Positions 17,401 to 25,247 of a stretch of DNA of 64,000 bases are shown one piece after another. Numbering within the stretch: position 1 is the first letter of the stretch; each line of letters begins with the position of its first letter. The notes beneath the pieces are model-generated. The model saw only the letters and a list, made by a program, of their open reading frames with translations. It made no database searches and was not told the origin of the DNA. The position numbers and the translations under genes were made by a program. Source of the stretch: Mycobacterium sp. PO1 (GTDB lineage Bacteria > Actinomycetota > Actinomycetes > Mycobacteriales > Mycobacteriaceae); NCBI RefSeq assembly GCF_017312405.1, contig NZ_BLTG01000096.1, forward strand, positions 62,255 to 126,254, read 5' to 3'.

Positions 17401-19217
17401 ACTGACTCCTGGGGGGCGAGTTGCGCGACTGCGGCACCGTGATCGGTCAGTTCGGCCTCCGGGTCGAAGGAGGGCAACAGGTCCGCGACCGTCGCGCGGG
17501 GCCGCACCGGGTAGATCTCGGGGAACTTGGTCAGCGTCGTCAGGATCGGATTGGGCGACGTCGCGCCCAGCCCGCAGCGGCTGGTGTGCGCCACCACCCC
17601 GCCCCAGGCCACCATCTCGTCGAGGTCCGACGACGTCGCCTGCCCGTCTGCCACCAGCGCGACCTTCTGCCGCAGCAGCACGTTGCCGGCCCGGCACGGG
17701 ACACAGATGCCGCACGACTCGTCGACGAAGAACTGCATGAAGTCACCCACCACGTCGAGCAGATCGCGGTCACCGTTGAACACCATGAAGGAGCCGTTGC
17801 AGGACAGGTCGTCGTAGCCGAGCGCGCGGTCCGCGTCGGCGGCGACGGACAGCATCTCCCCGGACGGGCCGCTGATCTGCACCGCGCGCGCATCGTGCGC
17901 GCCGATCATGTCGAGGACCGCGCGCAGCGTGGTGCCCCACTCGACTTCGTAGATGCCGGGTGCGGCGCAATCGCCGGACACGCTGAGCAGCCGCGTGCCG
18001 GTCGAGCCCGGGGCACCCACCGCGGCGAACCAGTCCGCTCCGTGGTCCATGATGTGGGCCGCGGCGGCGAAGGTCTCGACGTTGTTCACCACCGTCGGCA
18101 TTCCCAGGTAGCCGCGCTGGACGGGGAACGGCGGTTTGAGCCGGGGAGTGCCCCGCTTGCCTTCGCACGACTCGATGAGTGCGGATTCGTCTCCGCAGAT
18201 GTAGGCGCCGGCTCCCAGTTGGATCCGGATGTCGAAGCCGCCGGAGCCATGACCCAGCACGCCGCGTTCCCGGAGCGCGGCGAGCCGACCCTCGAGGTAG
18301 GCGACCAGGTAGGCGTATTCGGCTCGCAGGTAGACGATCCCCTGGACAGGCACGGCGGCACTGTCTGCACCGGCTGCACCGACGGCGTGCGCGGCGATGG
18401 CCATCCCGGCGAACACCGTGTCGGGTTCGTGCGTCAGCAGCGCCCGGTCCTTGAAGGTTCCCGGTTCACCTTCGTCGGCGTTGCAGATGATGTATTTGGT
18501 CGCCCCCGGCGCCGCCCGGCAGGTCTGCCACTTGGTGCCGGTGGGAAATCCCGCTCCTCCCCTGCCCCGCAAGCCGGACGCGGTGATGGTGGCGATCACC
18601 TCGTCGGAGGACTGCGCCCGGCATCGTGCCAGCAACCTTTCGTGGTCGGTCTCGCCGCGGAAGAACACCGGGCCGGTGGTGTGCACGGCGCTGCCCGACA
18701 GCGCCTCGACGTAAGCGCGGTGATCTCGGGCCAGCCCTCGCGGGTTGGCCAGCTCCTCGGGGGTGCTGCCGCCCCTGAGGCCGGCAACGATCTCGCCGAC
18801 GGACTCGGGGGTCAGGTCGGTGAACACGACTCCATCGATGAGCATCGCCGGTTCCTGGTCGCTGAGCCCGATGCACGCGGTCTCGAACAACCCGAACTCC
18901 GCTGAGGCGGGTTCGCCGAACCGGACACCGGCCTCGCGTTCCAGCGCCGCATACACCTCGTCATACCCGTGCATTTTGGCAATGACCGTGTTGCTCAAAT
19001 AAATTCGGTGGCGGCCGGCCGGGGCGGTGTGGAAGAAGTGGTAGAACGTCGCGGTCTCGAGCACGTCCTCGACGGAGATCCCGAGCCGGTCGGCGATCGT
19101 CGCCGCGGCTTCGACCGGGATGTATCCGGTGCGCCGCTGCACCTCCCACAGCATGTCCAGCAGGCCGGTGCGGTCGCGGCCGTGGGCGTCGAGCATGGCT
19201 GCGATGTCGGTCGTCAT
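17397..19217 (-). CDS. hoxF: Hydrogenase diaphorase subunit HoxF (NuoE-NuoF fusion)
   Basis: This 606-residue protein has a NuoE-like domain (about residues 1-150) fused to a NuoF-like flavoprotein. The NuoE part keeps ETACIGLSDQEPAM but lacks the full four-cysteine set, as in the HoxF of soluble hydrogenases. The NuoF part has the FMN site GRGGAGFPTG near 222, the NADH loop GAGAYICGDESAL near 350 and the [4Fe-4S] motif ESCGICVPC near 500 with a last cysteine in HTSRCGLG. It oxidises or forms NADH. Length matches known HoxF (about 600). ATG 19217 is the first gene of the operon hoxF-U-Y-H-W. There is no hoxE or hoxI in the window. Confidence 0.95.
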   Translation of the reverse strand: MTTDIAAMLDAHGRDRTGLLDMLWEVQRRTGYIPVEAAATIADRLGISVEDVLETATFYHFFHTAPAGRHRIYLSNTVIAKMHGYDEVYAALEREAGVRFGEPASAEFGLFETACIGLSDQEPAMLIDGVVFTDLTPESVGEIVAGLRGGSTPEELANPRGLARDHRAYVEALSGSAVHTTGPVFFRGETDHERLLARCRAQSSDEVIATITASGLRGRGGAGFPTGTKWQTCRAAPGATKYIICNADEGEPGTFKDRALLTHEPDTVFAGMAIAAHAVGAAGADSAAVPVQGIVYLRAEYAYLVAYLEGRLAALRERGVLGHGSGGFDIRIQLGAGAYICGDESALIESCEGKRGTPRLKPPFPVQRGYLGMPTVVNNVETFAAAAHIMDHGADWFAAVGAPGSTGTRLLSVSGDCAAPGIYEVEWGTTLRAVLDMIGAHDARAVQISGPSGEMLSVAADADRALGYDDLSCNGSFMVFNGDRDLLDVVGDFMQFFVDESCGICVPCRAGNVLLRQKVALVADGQATSSDLDEMVAWGGVVAHTSRCGLGATSPNPILTTLTKFPEIYPVRPRATVADLLPSFDPEAELTDHGAAVAQLAPQESV

Positions 19218-19257
19218 CGTGGCAGTACCACCCACCCGTGCGGTTCGATGCGGTCGC

Positions 19258-19277
19258 CGCGGGACGATGGGCGAACG
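19258..19277. promoter_or_regulatory. Weak DosR-like half-site upstream of hoxF
   Basis: The core GGGACG-AT-GGGCGA matches the left half of the DosR consensus at five of six bases and the W-W centre, but only two of six on the right. Its position, about 41 bases before the hoxF start, is right for an activator. A separate short inverted repeat, TCGGG and CCCGA around GCTT, lies at 19303-19316. Confidence 0.3.
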
Positions 19278-19402
19278 GCACGACCTCGGCGGCGCGCACT
19301 GTTCGGGGCTTCCCGATCACCCGAGAGCAACCTGTGGCGTGCTCGCGAAATTACCACAGGCGTCAGGCGTTCCGCTCGCAGACGAGAACCCTCCGGGCAG
19401 GC

Positions 19403-20026
19403 TCACCCGATGACGAGGACGTCGAGGGTGCGCGGTCCGTGCACGCCCTCGACACGGTTCAGCTCGATGTCGCTGGTGGCGCTGGGGCCGGAGATGAACG
19501 TCAGCGGACGGTGCGGATCCAACGCGGAGAAACCCTGCGGCACGGTGTCGACCACCTGATCGGCACGGACGACACAGATGTGGTGGTCGGGTACCAGCGT
19601 CAGGGCCCGTCTGCCCTGGGCGACTCCGCCGTCGAGGACGATGGTGCCGGTGGCGGCGATGCCGAGCGCGCAGCCGGTCACGACGGCGTCCACCTCGTCG
19701 AGACGTCCGACCGGGAGCGGGTCGGCCGGGTCGTCGAACGCCACCTGGAGTCCGTCGACCCACCGCCGGGGCAGGTCGGCCGGTGCGACGACGTGTCCAC
19801 CGGGCGCGAGCAGGCCGGCAATGGTGGCGGCGATGCCGGATTCGTCGATCCGGTGCACCCGGGCGCGGTACTCGTCGACGGTCTCGGTGAACCGGTCGAC
19901 ATCGCCGGTCTCGCGCAGGGGTCGACGGTCGTAGCGGCGCTGCACGTCGCCCGACGCCGAGCCGGATTCGGCCAGGGCAGCACGAACACGCTGCAGGATC
20001 ACCGTTTTCGCGTCACCGTTGCTCAT
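19403..20026 (-). CDS. lutC: Lactate utilization protein LutC (LUD domain)
   Basis: This 207-residue LUD-domain protein shows the typical GCALGIAATGTIVLDGG segment (about residues 122-138), PDHHICVV and the SGPSATSDIELNRVEGVHGP stretch near the end that marks LutC. With LutA and LutB it forms the iron-sulfur L-lactate oxidation complex. ATG 20026 overlaps the lutB stop by four bases, so it is translationally coupled. It is the last gene of the sigC-lutA-lutB-lutC unit. Confidence 0.92.
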   Translation of the reverse strand: MSNGDAKTVILQRVRAALAESGSASGDVQRRYDRRPLRETGDVDRFTETVDEYRARVHRIDESGIAATIAGLLAPGGHVVAPADLPRRWVDGLQVAFDDPADPLPVGRLDEVDAVVTGCALGIAATGTIVLDGGVAQGRRALTLVPDHHICVVRADQVVDTVPQGFSALDPHRPLTFISGPSATSDIELNRVEGVHGPRTLDVLVIG

Positions 20027-21486
20027 CCCGAAGACCGTCCCCGGGTGCGGGCCCACCACTGCCGGAAGGTCTCGGGTGGGGGTTCGGGGAGGTCGCGGCT
20101 GGCGGTCCAGCGGGAGGCCGGCCACGGCAGGGTGGTGATCCGGTGGTCGCTGCCGGCCACCATCCGGCCGGCCGACAGCGCTTTCTCGGCGAGCGCGAAC
20201 CGTCGCGGCGACGACATCGCCCACGCCGCCGCCGTCATCGCGGCGTGCTGGCCGCCCGGTAGGCCGCCGCGTTCGCTGTCGACCTGAGCGGCCCGCAGAT
20301 GTACCAGGATCGACGGGATGTCGATGCGCACCGGGCACGCGTCGAAACACGCCCCGCACAGCGACGACGCGTACGGCAGCGACGCGTTCGGGTCGTGGGG
20401 ACCGGTGGTGCCGGTCAGCTGCGGACTCAGGATGGCGCCGATCGGGCCGGGGTAGATCGACCCGTAGGCGTGCCCGCCGGTGCGCTCGTACACCGGACAC
20501 ACATTCAGGCAGGCGCTGCAGCGGATGCACTTGAGCGCGTCGCGACCCACCTGGTCGGCGAGCACTCTGGTGCGGCCGTTGTCGAGCAGCACCAGGTGGA
20601 ACTCGGCCGGACCGTCGCCGGGATGCACGCCGGTCCACATCGAGGTGTACGGGTTCATCCGCTCTGCGGTCGACGAGCGGGGTAGCAGCTGCATGAACAC
20701 TTCGAGGTCGGCGAACGTGGGCACCACCTTCTCGATCCCCATCACGGTGATCAGCGTGTGCGGCAGCGTCAGGCACATCCGGCCGTTGCCCTCGGACTCG
20801 ACCACCGCCAGCGTGCCGGTCTCGGCGACCCCGAAGTTGGCGCCGCTGACCGCGACCTTGGCCGAGAGGAATTTTCGGCGCAGGTGACGCCGAGCCGCCA
20901 TCGCCAGCACTCGGGGGTCGTCGGTCAGTTCGCCGGCATCAGGCATCTCGCGCGTGAAGATCTCGCGGATCTCGGCGCGGTTGCGGTGGATCGCCGGAAC
21001 CAGGATGTGGCTGGGCTTGTCGTGCCCGAGCTGCACGATCAGCTCGGCAAGATCGGTTTCCACAGCGGTGATGCCGTGCGCTTCGAGGTGCTCGTTGAGG
21101 CCGATCTCCTGGGTGGCCATGGATTTGACCTTGACCACCTCGTCGGCGCCGGCGGCGCGGACCAGGGAGGTGACGATCGCGTTCGCCTCGTGGGCGTCTC
21201 GCGCCCAGTGGACCACTCCCCCACGCGCGGTCACGTTGGCCTCGAGTTCTTCGAGCAGCTCGGGCAGCCGGGCCAGCACGTCGTCCTTGATCGCACTGCC
21301 GGCCTCGCGCAGCTCTTCCCAGTCGGCACACTCGCCCACTGCGCCAAGCCTTTTGGTACGAATCGTGTGGGTGGCATGACCGACGTTGCGCCGCATCTGG
21401 GTGTCCCGCAGTGCCCGGCGCGCGGCCTCGGGGAACGGCTCGTCGCCGCGGAGATTGCCGCTGCCGGGCATGCCCAGGAACGTCAT
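20023..21486 (-). CDS. lutB: Lactate utilization iron-sulfur protein LutB
   Basis: This 487-residue protein has an N-terminal LUD domain (about residues 50-290, with SGANFGVAETGTL near 231) and a C-terminal double-cluster ferredoxin module with CIRCSACLNVCPVYE near 340 and CGACFDACPVRIDIP near 390. It probably carries electrons from lactate oxidation to quinone or another acceptor in the LutABC complex. ATG 21486 overlaps the lutA stop by four bases. Length and motif order match LutB. Confidence 0.94.
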   Translation of the reverse strand: MTFLGMPGSGNLRGDEPFPEAARRALRDTQMRRNVGHATHTIRTKRLGAVGECADWEELREAGSAIKDDVLARLPELLEELEANVTARGGVVHWARDAHEANAIVTSLVRAAGADEVVKVKSMATQEIGLNEHLEAHGITAVETDLAELIVQLGHDKPSHILVPAIHRNRAEIREIFTREMPDAGELTDDPRVLAMAARRHLRRKFLSAKVAVSGANFGVAETGTLAVVESEGNGRMCLTLPHTLITVMGIEKVVPTFADLEVFMQLLPRSSTAERMNPYTSMWTGVHPGDGPAEFHLVLLDNGRTRVLADQVGRDALKCIRCSACLNVCPVYERTGGHAYGSIYPGPIGAILSPQLTGTTGPHDPNASLPYASSLCGACFDACPVRIDIPSILVHLRAAQVDSERGGLPGGQHAAMTAAAWAMSSPRRFALAEKALSAGRMVAGSDHRITTLPWPASRWTASRDLPEPPPETFRQWWARTRGRSSG

Positions 21487-22232
21487 CGCGGACTCACGGT
21501 CTCGGTCGCGGCCAGGATCTCGGCCAGGTGCACCGTCCGCACCCCGGACCGGATCCGCGAGAGGCCGCCCCCGATGTGCATCAGGCATGACGAGTCACCG
21601 GCACTGCACACTTCCGCGCCGGTCGCCATGACGTGCGCCATCTTGTCCGCCAGCATCGCGGTGGACGTGTCAGCGTTCTTCAGCGCGAACGTGCCGCCGA
21701 ATCCGCAGCACGACTCCGCATCCGGAAGCTCGACCAGGGTGAGGCCGCGCACGTTGCGCAACAGGCGCAGCGGTTTGTCGCCGACACGCAGCAGCCGCAG
21801 CGAATGGCAGGTCGGGTGGTAGGTCACCCGGTGCGGATAGTAGGCACCGACGTCGTCGACACCGAGGACGTCGACGAGGAACTCCGAGAGTTCCCACGTC
21901 CGTGCGGCCAGGGCGGCGGCCCGCTCGGCCAGGCCGGAATCCCCGGCGCGGCGGGCGACCATCGCGTGCTGGTGGCGCACCGAGCCGACGCAGGACCCCG
22001 ACGGGGCAACCACGGCGTCATACCCGGCGTTGTCGAACTCCTCGACATGGCGGCGCACCAATGCGGTGGCCTCGGCGAGGTAGCCGGTGTTGACGTGCAT
22101 CTGTCCGCAGCACGTCTGGCCCGGCGGGAACAGCACGTCGTGCCCCAGCCGCTCGAGCAGTTCGACGGTGGCGATGGCCGCCTGCGGGAACAGCGCGTCG
22201 GCCAGGCAGGTGACGAACAGGGCGATGCGCAT
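21483..22232 (-). CDS. lutA: Lactate utilization protein LutA (CCG domains)
   Basis: This 249-residue protein has two cysteine-rich CCG domains: GQTCCGQMH near residue 40 and ESCCGFGGTF near 176, with supporting cysteines in SGSCVGS and HPTCHS. These ligate iron-sulfur clusters in heterodisulfide-reductase-like subunits. It begins 15 bases after the sigma-factor stop, implying one transcript with sigC, lutB and lutC. Confidence 0.93.
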   Translation of the reverse strand: MRIALFVTCLADALFPQAAIATVELLERLGHDVLFPPGQTCCGQMHVNTGYLAEATALVRRHVEEFDNAGYDAVVAPSGSCVGSVRHQHAMVARRAGDSGLAERAAALAARTWELSEFLVDVLGVDDVGAYYPHRVTYHPTCHSLRLLRVGDKPLRLLRNVRGLTLVELPDAESCCGFGGTFALKNADTSTAMLADKMAHVMATGAEVCSAGDSSCLMHIGGGLSRIRSGVRTVHLAEILAATETVSPR

Positions 22233-22247
22233 CGGTCCCCGAATCGG

Positions 22248-22793
22248 CTACCCGGCGCGGTCGTCCTCGGCGGCCGCACGCAGCAAGTCGTCGCGGGCCC
22301 GGGCCACCCGGGACCGGATGGTGCCGACCGGGCACCCGCAGACCTCGGCGGCCTCGGCGTAGGTCATCCCCAGCACCTGGGTCAGCACCAGCGCCTCCCG
22401 CCGCTCGGGGTCCAGCCCGTCGAGCAGGATTCGGATCTCGACCATGTTCTCGATTCGCCCGCCGCCCGCGGTGACGTCGTCGAGGTCGACGACGTAGGCC
22501 GGGCGCGGGCGTGACGTGTTGTACCGGATCTGGTCGACGACGACGCGTCGGGCGATGGACAACAGCCAGGTCTTGGCGGTCGAGCGGCCACTGAACCGCG
22601 GCAGCGACTTGATCGCGCGCAGGTACGTCTCCTGGGTGAGGTCGTCTGCGCTGGCCGGATCGGCCAGATAGGCGACCGTGCGCCACACGTCACGGCGGGT
22701 GGCCTCGATGAACTGGGTGAGCGCCACCCGGTCGCCCCGACCGGCCGATTTGGCGAGCTGAGTAACTTGGTCTTCGTCGCCGGCGGTCGCCAC
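22248..22793 (-). CDS. sigC: ECF sigma factor, SigC-like
   Basis: This 181-residue ECF sigma factor has region 2 (about residues 20-95, with ADDLTQETYLRAI and TAKTWLLSIARR) and region 4 (about 115-175, with MTYAEAAEVCGCPVGTIRSR). The region-4 segment is almost identical to what I recall of M. tuberculosis SigC (Rv2069, 185 residues). No anti-sigma gene adjoins it. GTG 22793 is the start used; no clear ribosome site is seen. It stands 15 bases ahead of lutA and divergent from a copper-type ATPase gene. Confidence 0.85.
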   Translation of the reverse strand: MATAGDEDQVTQLAKSAGRGDRVALTQFIEATRRDVWRTVAYLADPASADDLTQETYLRAIKSLPRFSGRSTAKTWLLSIARRVVVDQIRYNTSRPRPAYVVDLDDVTAGGGRIENMVEIRILLDGLDPERREALVLTQVLGMTYAEAAEVCGCPVGTIRSRVARARDDLLRAAAEDDRAG

Positions 22794-22874
22794 CAGGAAA
22801 GAGTAAGCGATGGCCGGGCGGAACTCTTCGCCGCATCGGCACGACTACTTGGACAGGCCAGATAACCGCAGGAG

Positions 22875-25145
22875 GTGGGCACCACGACGTCGACACAGAC
22901 CCCGGCCGGCAACGACGTGCCGGTTGCCACGATGGACCGCGCGCGGGTGCAGCTCGACGTGTCGGGCATGTCGTGCGCGTCCTGCGCGGCCCGGGTGCAG
23001 ACCGCGCTGAACAAGCTGCCCGAGGTGCGGGCCTCGGTGAACTTCGGCACCCGGGTGGCGACCATCGAGGCGCCTGCGGGCATCGACGACACGGTGTTGT
23101 GCGATGTCGTGCGCAAAGCCGGCTGCGACGCGTCTCCTCGCGAGTCCGGCTCGGCCCGGGTCGATGATCCCGACGCCGAGCACGCCCGCGCCCTGATGTT
23201 GCGGCTCGCGGTGGCCGCGGTGCTGTTCGTGCCGCTGGCCGACCTGTCGGTGATGTTCGCCGTGGTCCCCAGCACCCGGTTCACGGGCTGGCAGTGGGTG
23301 TTGACAGCGCTGGCCGCGCCGGTGGTGCTGTGGGCGGCGTGGCCGTTCCACCAGAAGGCCCTGCGGATGGCCCGCCACGGCGGCGCGTCGATGGAGACGC
23401 TGATCTCGGTGGGCATCCTCTCGGCCTCGGTGTGGTCGCTGTACACGGTGTTCAGCAGTGACCATTCCGGCACCGCGACCGGCATCTGGCAGGCCCTGGT
23501 CGGCAGTGACGCCATCTACTTCGAGGTCGCCGCCGGCGTGACGGTGTTCGTGCTGGCCGGCCGGTATTTCGAGGCCCGCGCCAAATCGAAGGCCGGCAGT
23601 GCGCTGCGCGCGCTGGCCGAGCTCAGCGCCAAGGACGTGACGCTGCTGTTGGCCGACGGTTCCGAGCTGGTGATCCCGGCCGACGAACTCGCCGAGCAGC
23701 ACCGGTTCGTGGTCCGCCCCGGCCAGACGATCGCCGCCGACGGCTTGGTCGTCGACGGGTCGGCGGCGGTGGACATGAGCGCGATGACCGGTGAGGCGAA
23801 GCCCCAGCGGGTGCATCCGGGTGACCAGGTGATCGGCGGCACGATCGTGCTGGACGGTCGGCTCGTCGTCGAGGCGGCGGCCGTCGGCGCCGACACCCGC
23901 TTCGCGGGGATGGTGCGCCTGGTCGAGGAGGCGCAGGCGCAGAAAGCCGACGCGCAGCGACTCGCCGACCGGGTATCGGCGGTGTTCGTGCCGTGCGTCT
24001 TCGTGATCGCGGCGCTGACCGCCGTCGGCTGGCTGCTCGCCGGAGGCGGTGCCAACCAGGCCGTGTCCGCGGCGCTGGCGGTGCTCGTCATCGCCTGCCC
24101 GTGCGCGCTGGGTCTGGCCACCCCGACCGCGATGATGGTGGCCTCCGGGCGCGGCGCTCAGCTGGGTATCTTCCTGAAAGGCCATCGCGCGCTGGAGGCG
24201 ACACGGGCGGTGGACACCGTCGTGTTCGACAAGACCGGCACGCTGACCACCGGTCGGCTGACGGTCAGCGCCGTCACCGCCGAGCAGGGCTGGGACGGCG
24301 AAGAGGTGCTTGCCCTCGCGGCCGCCGTGGAAGCCGCTTCCGAGCACGCCGTGGCGCTGGCCATCAGCGCATCGGCACCCCACCACGGTGAGGTCGACGA
24401 CTTCCGGTCGGTTCCCGGCCGCGGCGTCTCCGGCGTCGTCGGCGGGCGCACGGTGCGCGTCGGCAAACCGGCATGGATCGCGTCGTCGGGGCTGTCACCG
24501 ACGTTGACCGCCGCCCGGCGCACCGCCGAGTCGCGCGGTGAGACGGTGGTGTTCGTCGAGGTGGACGGGCAGCCCTGCGGCGCCGTCGCGGTGTCGGACA
24601 CTGTCAAGGATTCGGCCGCAGACGCGGTCGCCACGCTGCACGCCCGCGGCCTGCGAACGGTGCTGTTGACCGGAGACAACGCCGCGTCCGCGGGGGCGGT
24701 GGCCGCCCGGGTGGGTATCGACGAGGTGATCGCCGACGTGCTGCCCGACGGCAAGGTCGACGTCATCGAACAGCTCCGCGAGCAGGGCCGGGTGGTCGCG
24801 ATGGTCGGCGACGGCATCAACGACGGCCCCGCCCTGGCCTGCGCCGATCTCGGCATGGCCATCGGGCGTGGCACCGACGTGGCGATCAGCGCCGCCGACG
24901 TCGTGCTGGTGCGCGACGACCTGACCACCGTGCCGGTCGCGCTGGGCCTGGCCGCGGCCACGATGCGCACGATCAAGGTCAACCTGGTCTGGGCGTTCGG
25001 CTACAACGTGGCCGCGATCCCGATCGCCGCGGCCGGTCTGCTGAACCCGTTGATCGCCGGCGCGGCGATGGCGTTCTCGTCGTTCTTCGTCGTCTCGAAC
25101 AGTTTGCGGCTGCGCAATTTCGGCTCCGCCCCCGACCGGCGTTGA
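22875..25145 (+). CDS. Copper-type P1B-1 ATPase with N-terminal HMA domain
   Basis: This 756-residue heavy-metal P-type ATPase resembles mycobacterial CtpA/CtpB. It has one N-terminal metal-binding domain (GMSCASCAARV near residue 31), the TM6 motif ACPCALGLATP near 410, the phosphorylation site DKTGTLT near 453, the nucleotide HP near 496 and GDGINDGPAL near 640. CPC in the membrane and CxxC in the HMA domain indicate Cu(I). Sequence near the start is odd: AGGAGG at 22870-22875 overlaps GTG 22875, so the functional start may be downstream (GTG 22917 or ATG 22932). The stop codon lies inside repeat copy 1. Confidence 0.9.
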   Translation: MGTTTSTQTPAGNDVPVATMDRARVQLDVSGMSCASCAARVQTALNKLPEVRASVNFGTRVATIEAPAGIDDTVLCDVVRKAGCDASPRESGSARVDDPDAEHARALMLRLAVAAVLFVPLADLSVMFAVVPSTRFTGWQWVLTALAAPVVLWAAWPFHQKALRMARHGGASMETLISVGILSASVWSLYTVFSSDHSGTATGIWQALVGSDAIYFEVAAGVTVFVLAGRYFEARAKSKAGSALRALAELSAKDVTLLLADGSELVIPADELAEQHRFVVRPGQTIAADGLVVDGSAAVDMSAMTGEAKPQRVHPGDQVIGGTIVLDGRLVVEAAAVGADTRFAGMVRLVEEAQAQKADAQRLADRVSAVFVPCVFVIAALTAVGWLLAGGGANQAVSAALAVLVIACPCALGLATPTAMMVASGRGAQLGIFLKGHRALEATRAVDTVVFDKTGTLTTGRLTVSAVTAEQGWDGEEVLALAAAVEAASEHAVALAISASAPHHGEVDDFRSVPGRGVSGVVGGRTVRVGKPAWIASSGLSPTLTAARRTAESRGETVVFVEVDGQPCGAVAVSDTVKDSAADAVATLHARGLRTVLLTGDNAASAGAVAARVGIDEVIADVLPDGKVDVIEQLREQGRVVAMVGDGINDGPALACADLGMAIGRGTDVAISAADVVLVRDDLTTVPVALGLAAATMRTIKVNLVWAFGYNVAAIPIAAAGLLNPLIAGAAMAFSSFFVVSNSLRLRNFGSAPDRR

Positions 25146-25202
25146 GACTGCGGTAGCTGCGGGGTTCACTCGCACTTTGGCGCAGTGGACGCAGTCTCAA
25201 CG
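25140..25202. repeat. 63-bp inverted-repeat element, copy 1
   Basis: CGTTGAGACTGCG (25140-25152) and its perfect complement CGCAGTCTCAACG (25190-25202) flank a 37-bp centre containing ACTCGCACTTTGGCGC. It is the same length as copies at 26798 and 30364. The left arm supplies the TGA stop codon (25143-25145) of the ATPase gene. It can form a 13-bp hairpin in DNA or RNA and may act as a terminator or stabiliser. Confidence 0.85.
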
Positions 25203-25247
25203 GGGTTGGGCGGGAACCAAACTGCGCCCTCTCCCGACTATCTGTGC

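Noticed and set aside
17421..18905. 494-codon forward frame opposite hoxF
   Set aside because: Shadow of hoxF, whose FMN, NADH and Fe-S motifs are intact.
22810..23010. Short forward frame between sigC and the copper ATPase
   Set aside because: It overlaps the ATPase in another frame, lacks a ribosome site and encodes low-complexity sequence.
22845..24386. 513-codon reverse frame opposite the copper ATPase
   Set aside because: The ATPase carries all P-type motifs on the forward strand; the reverse frame is compositional.
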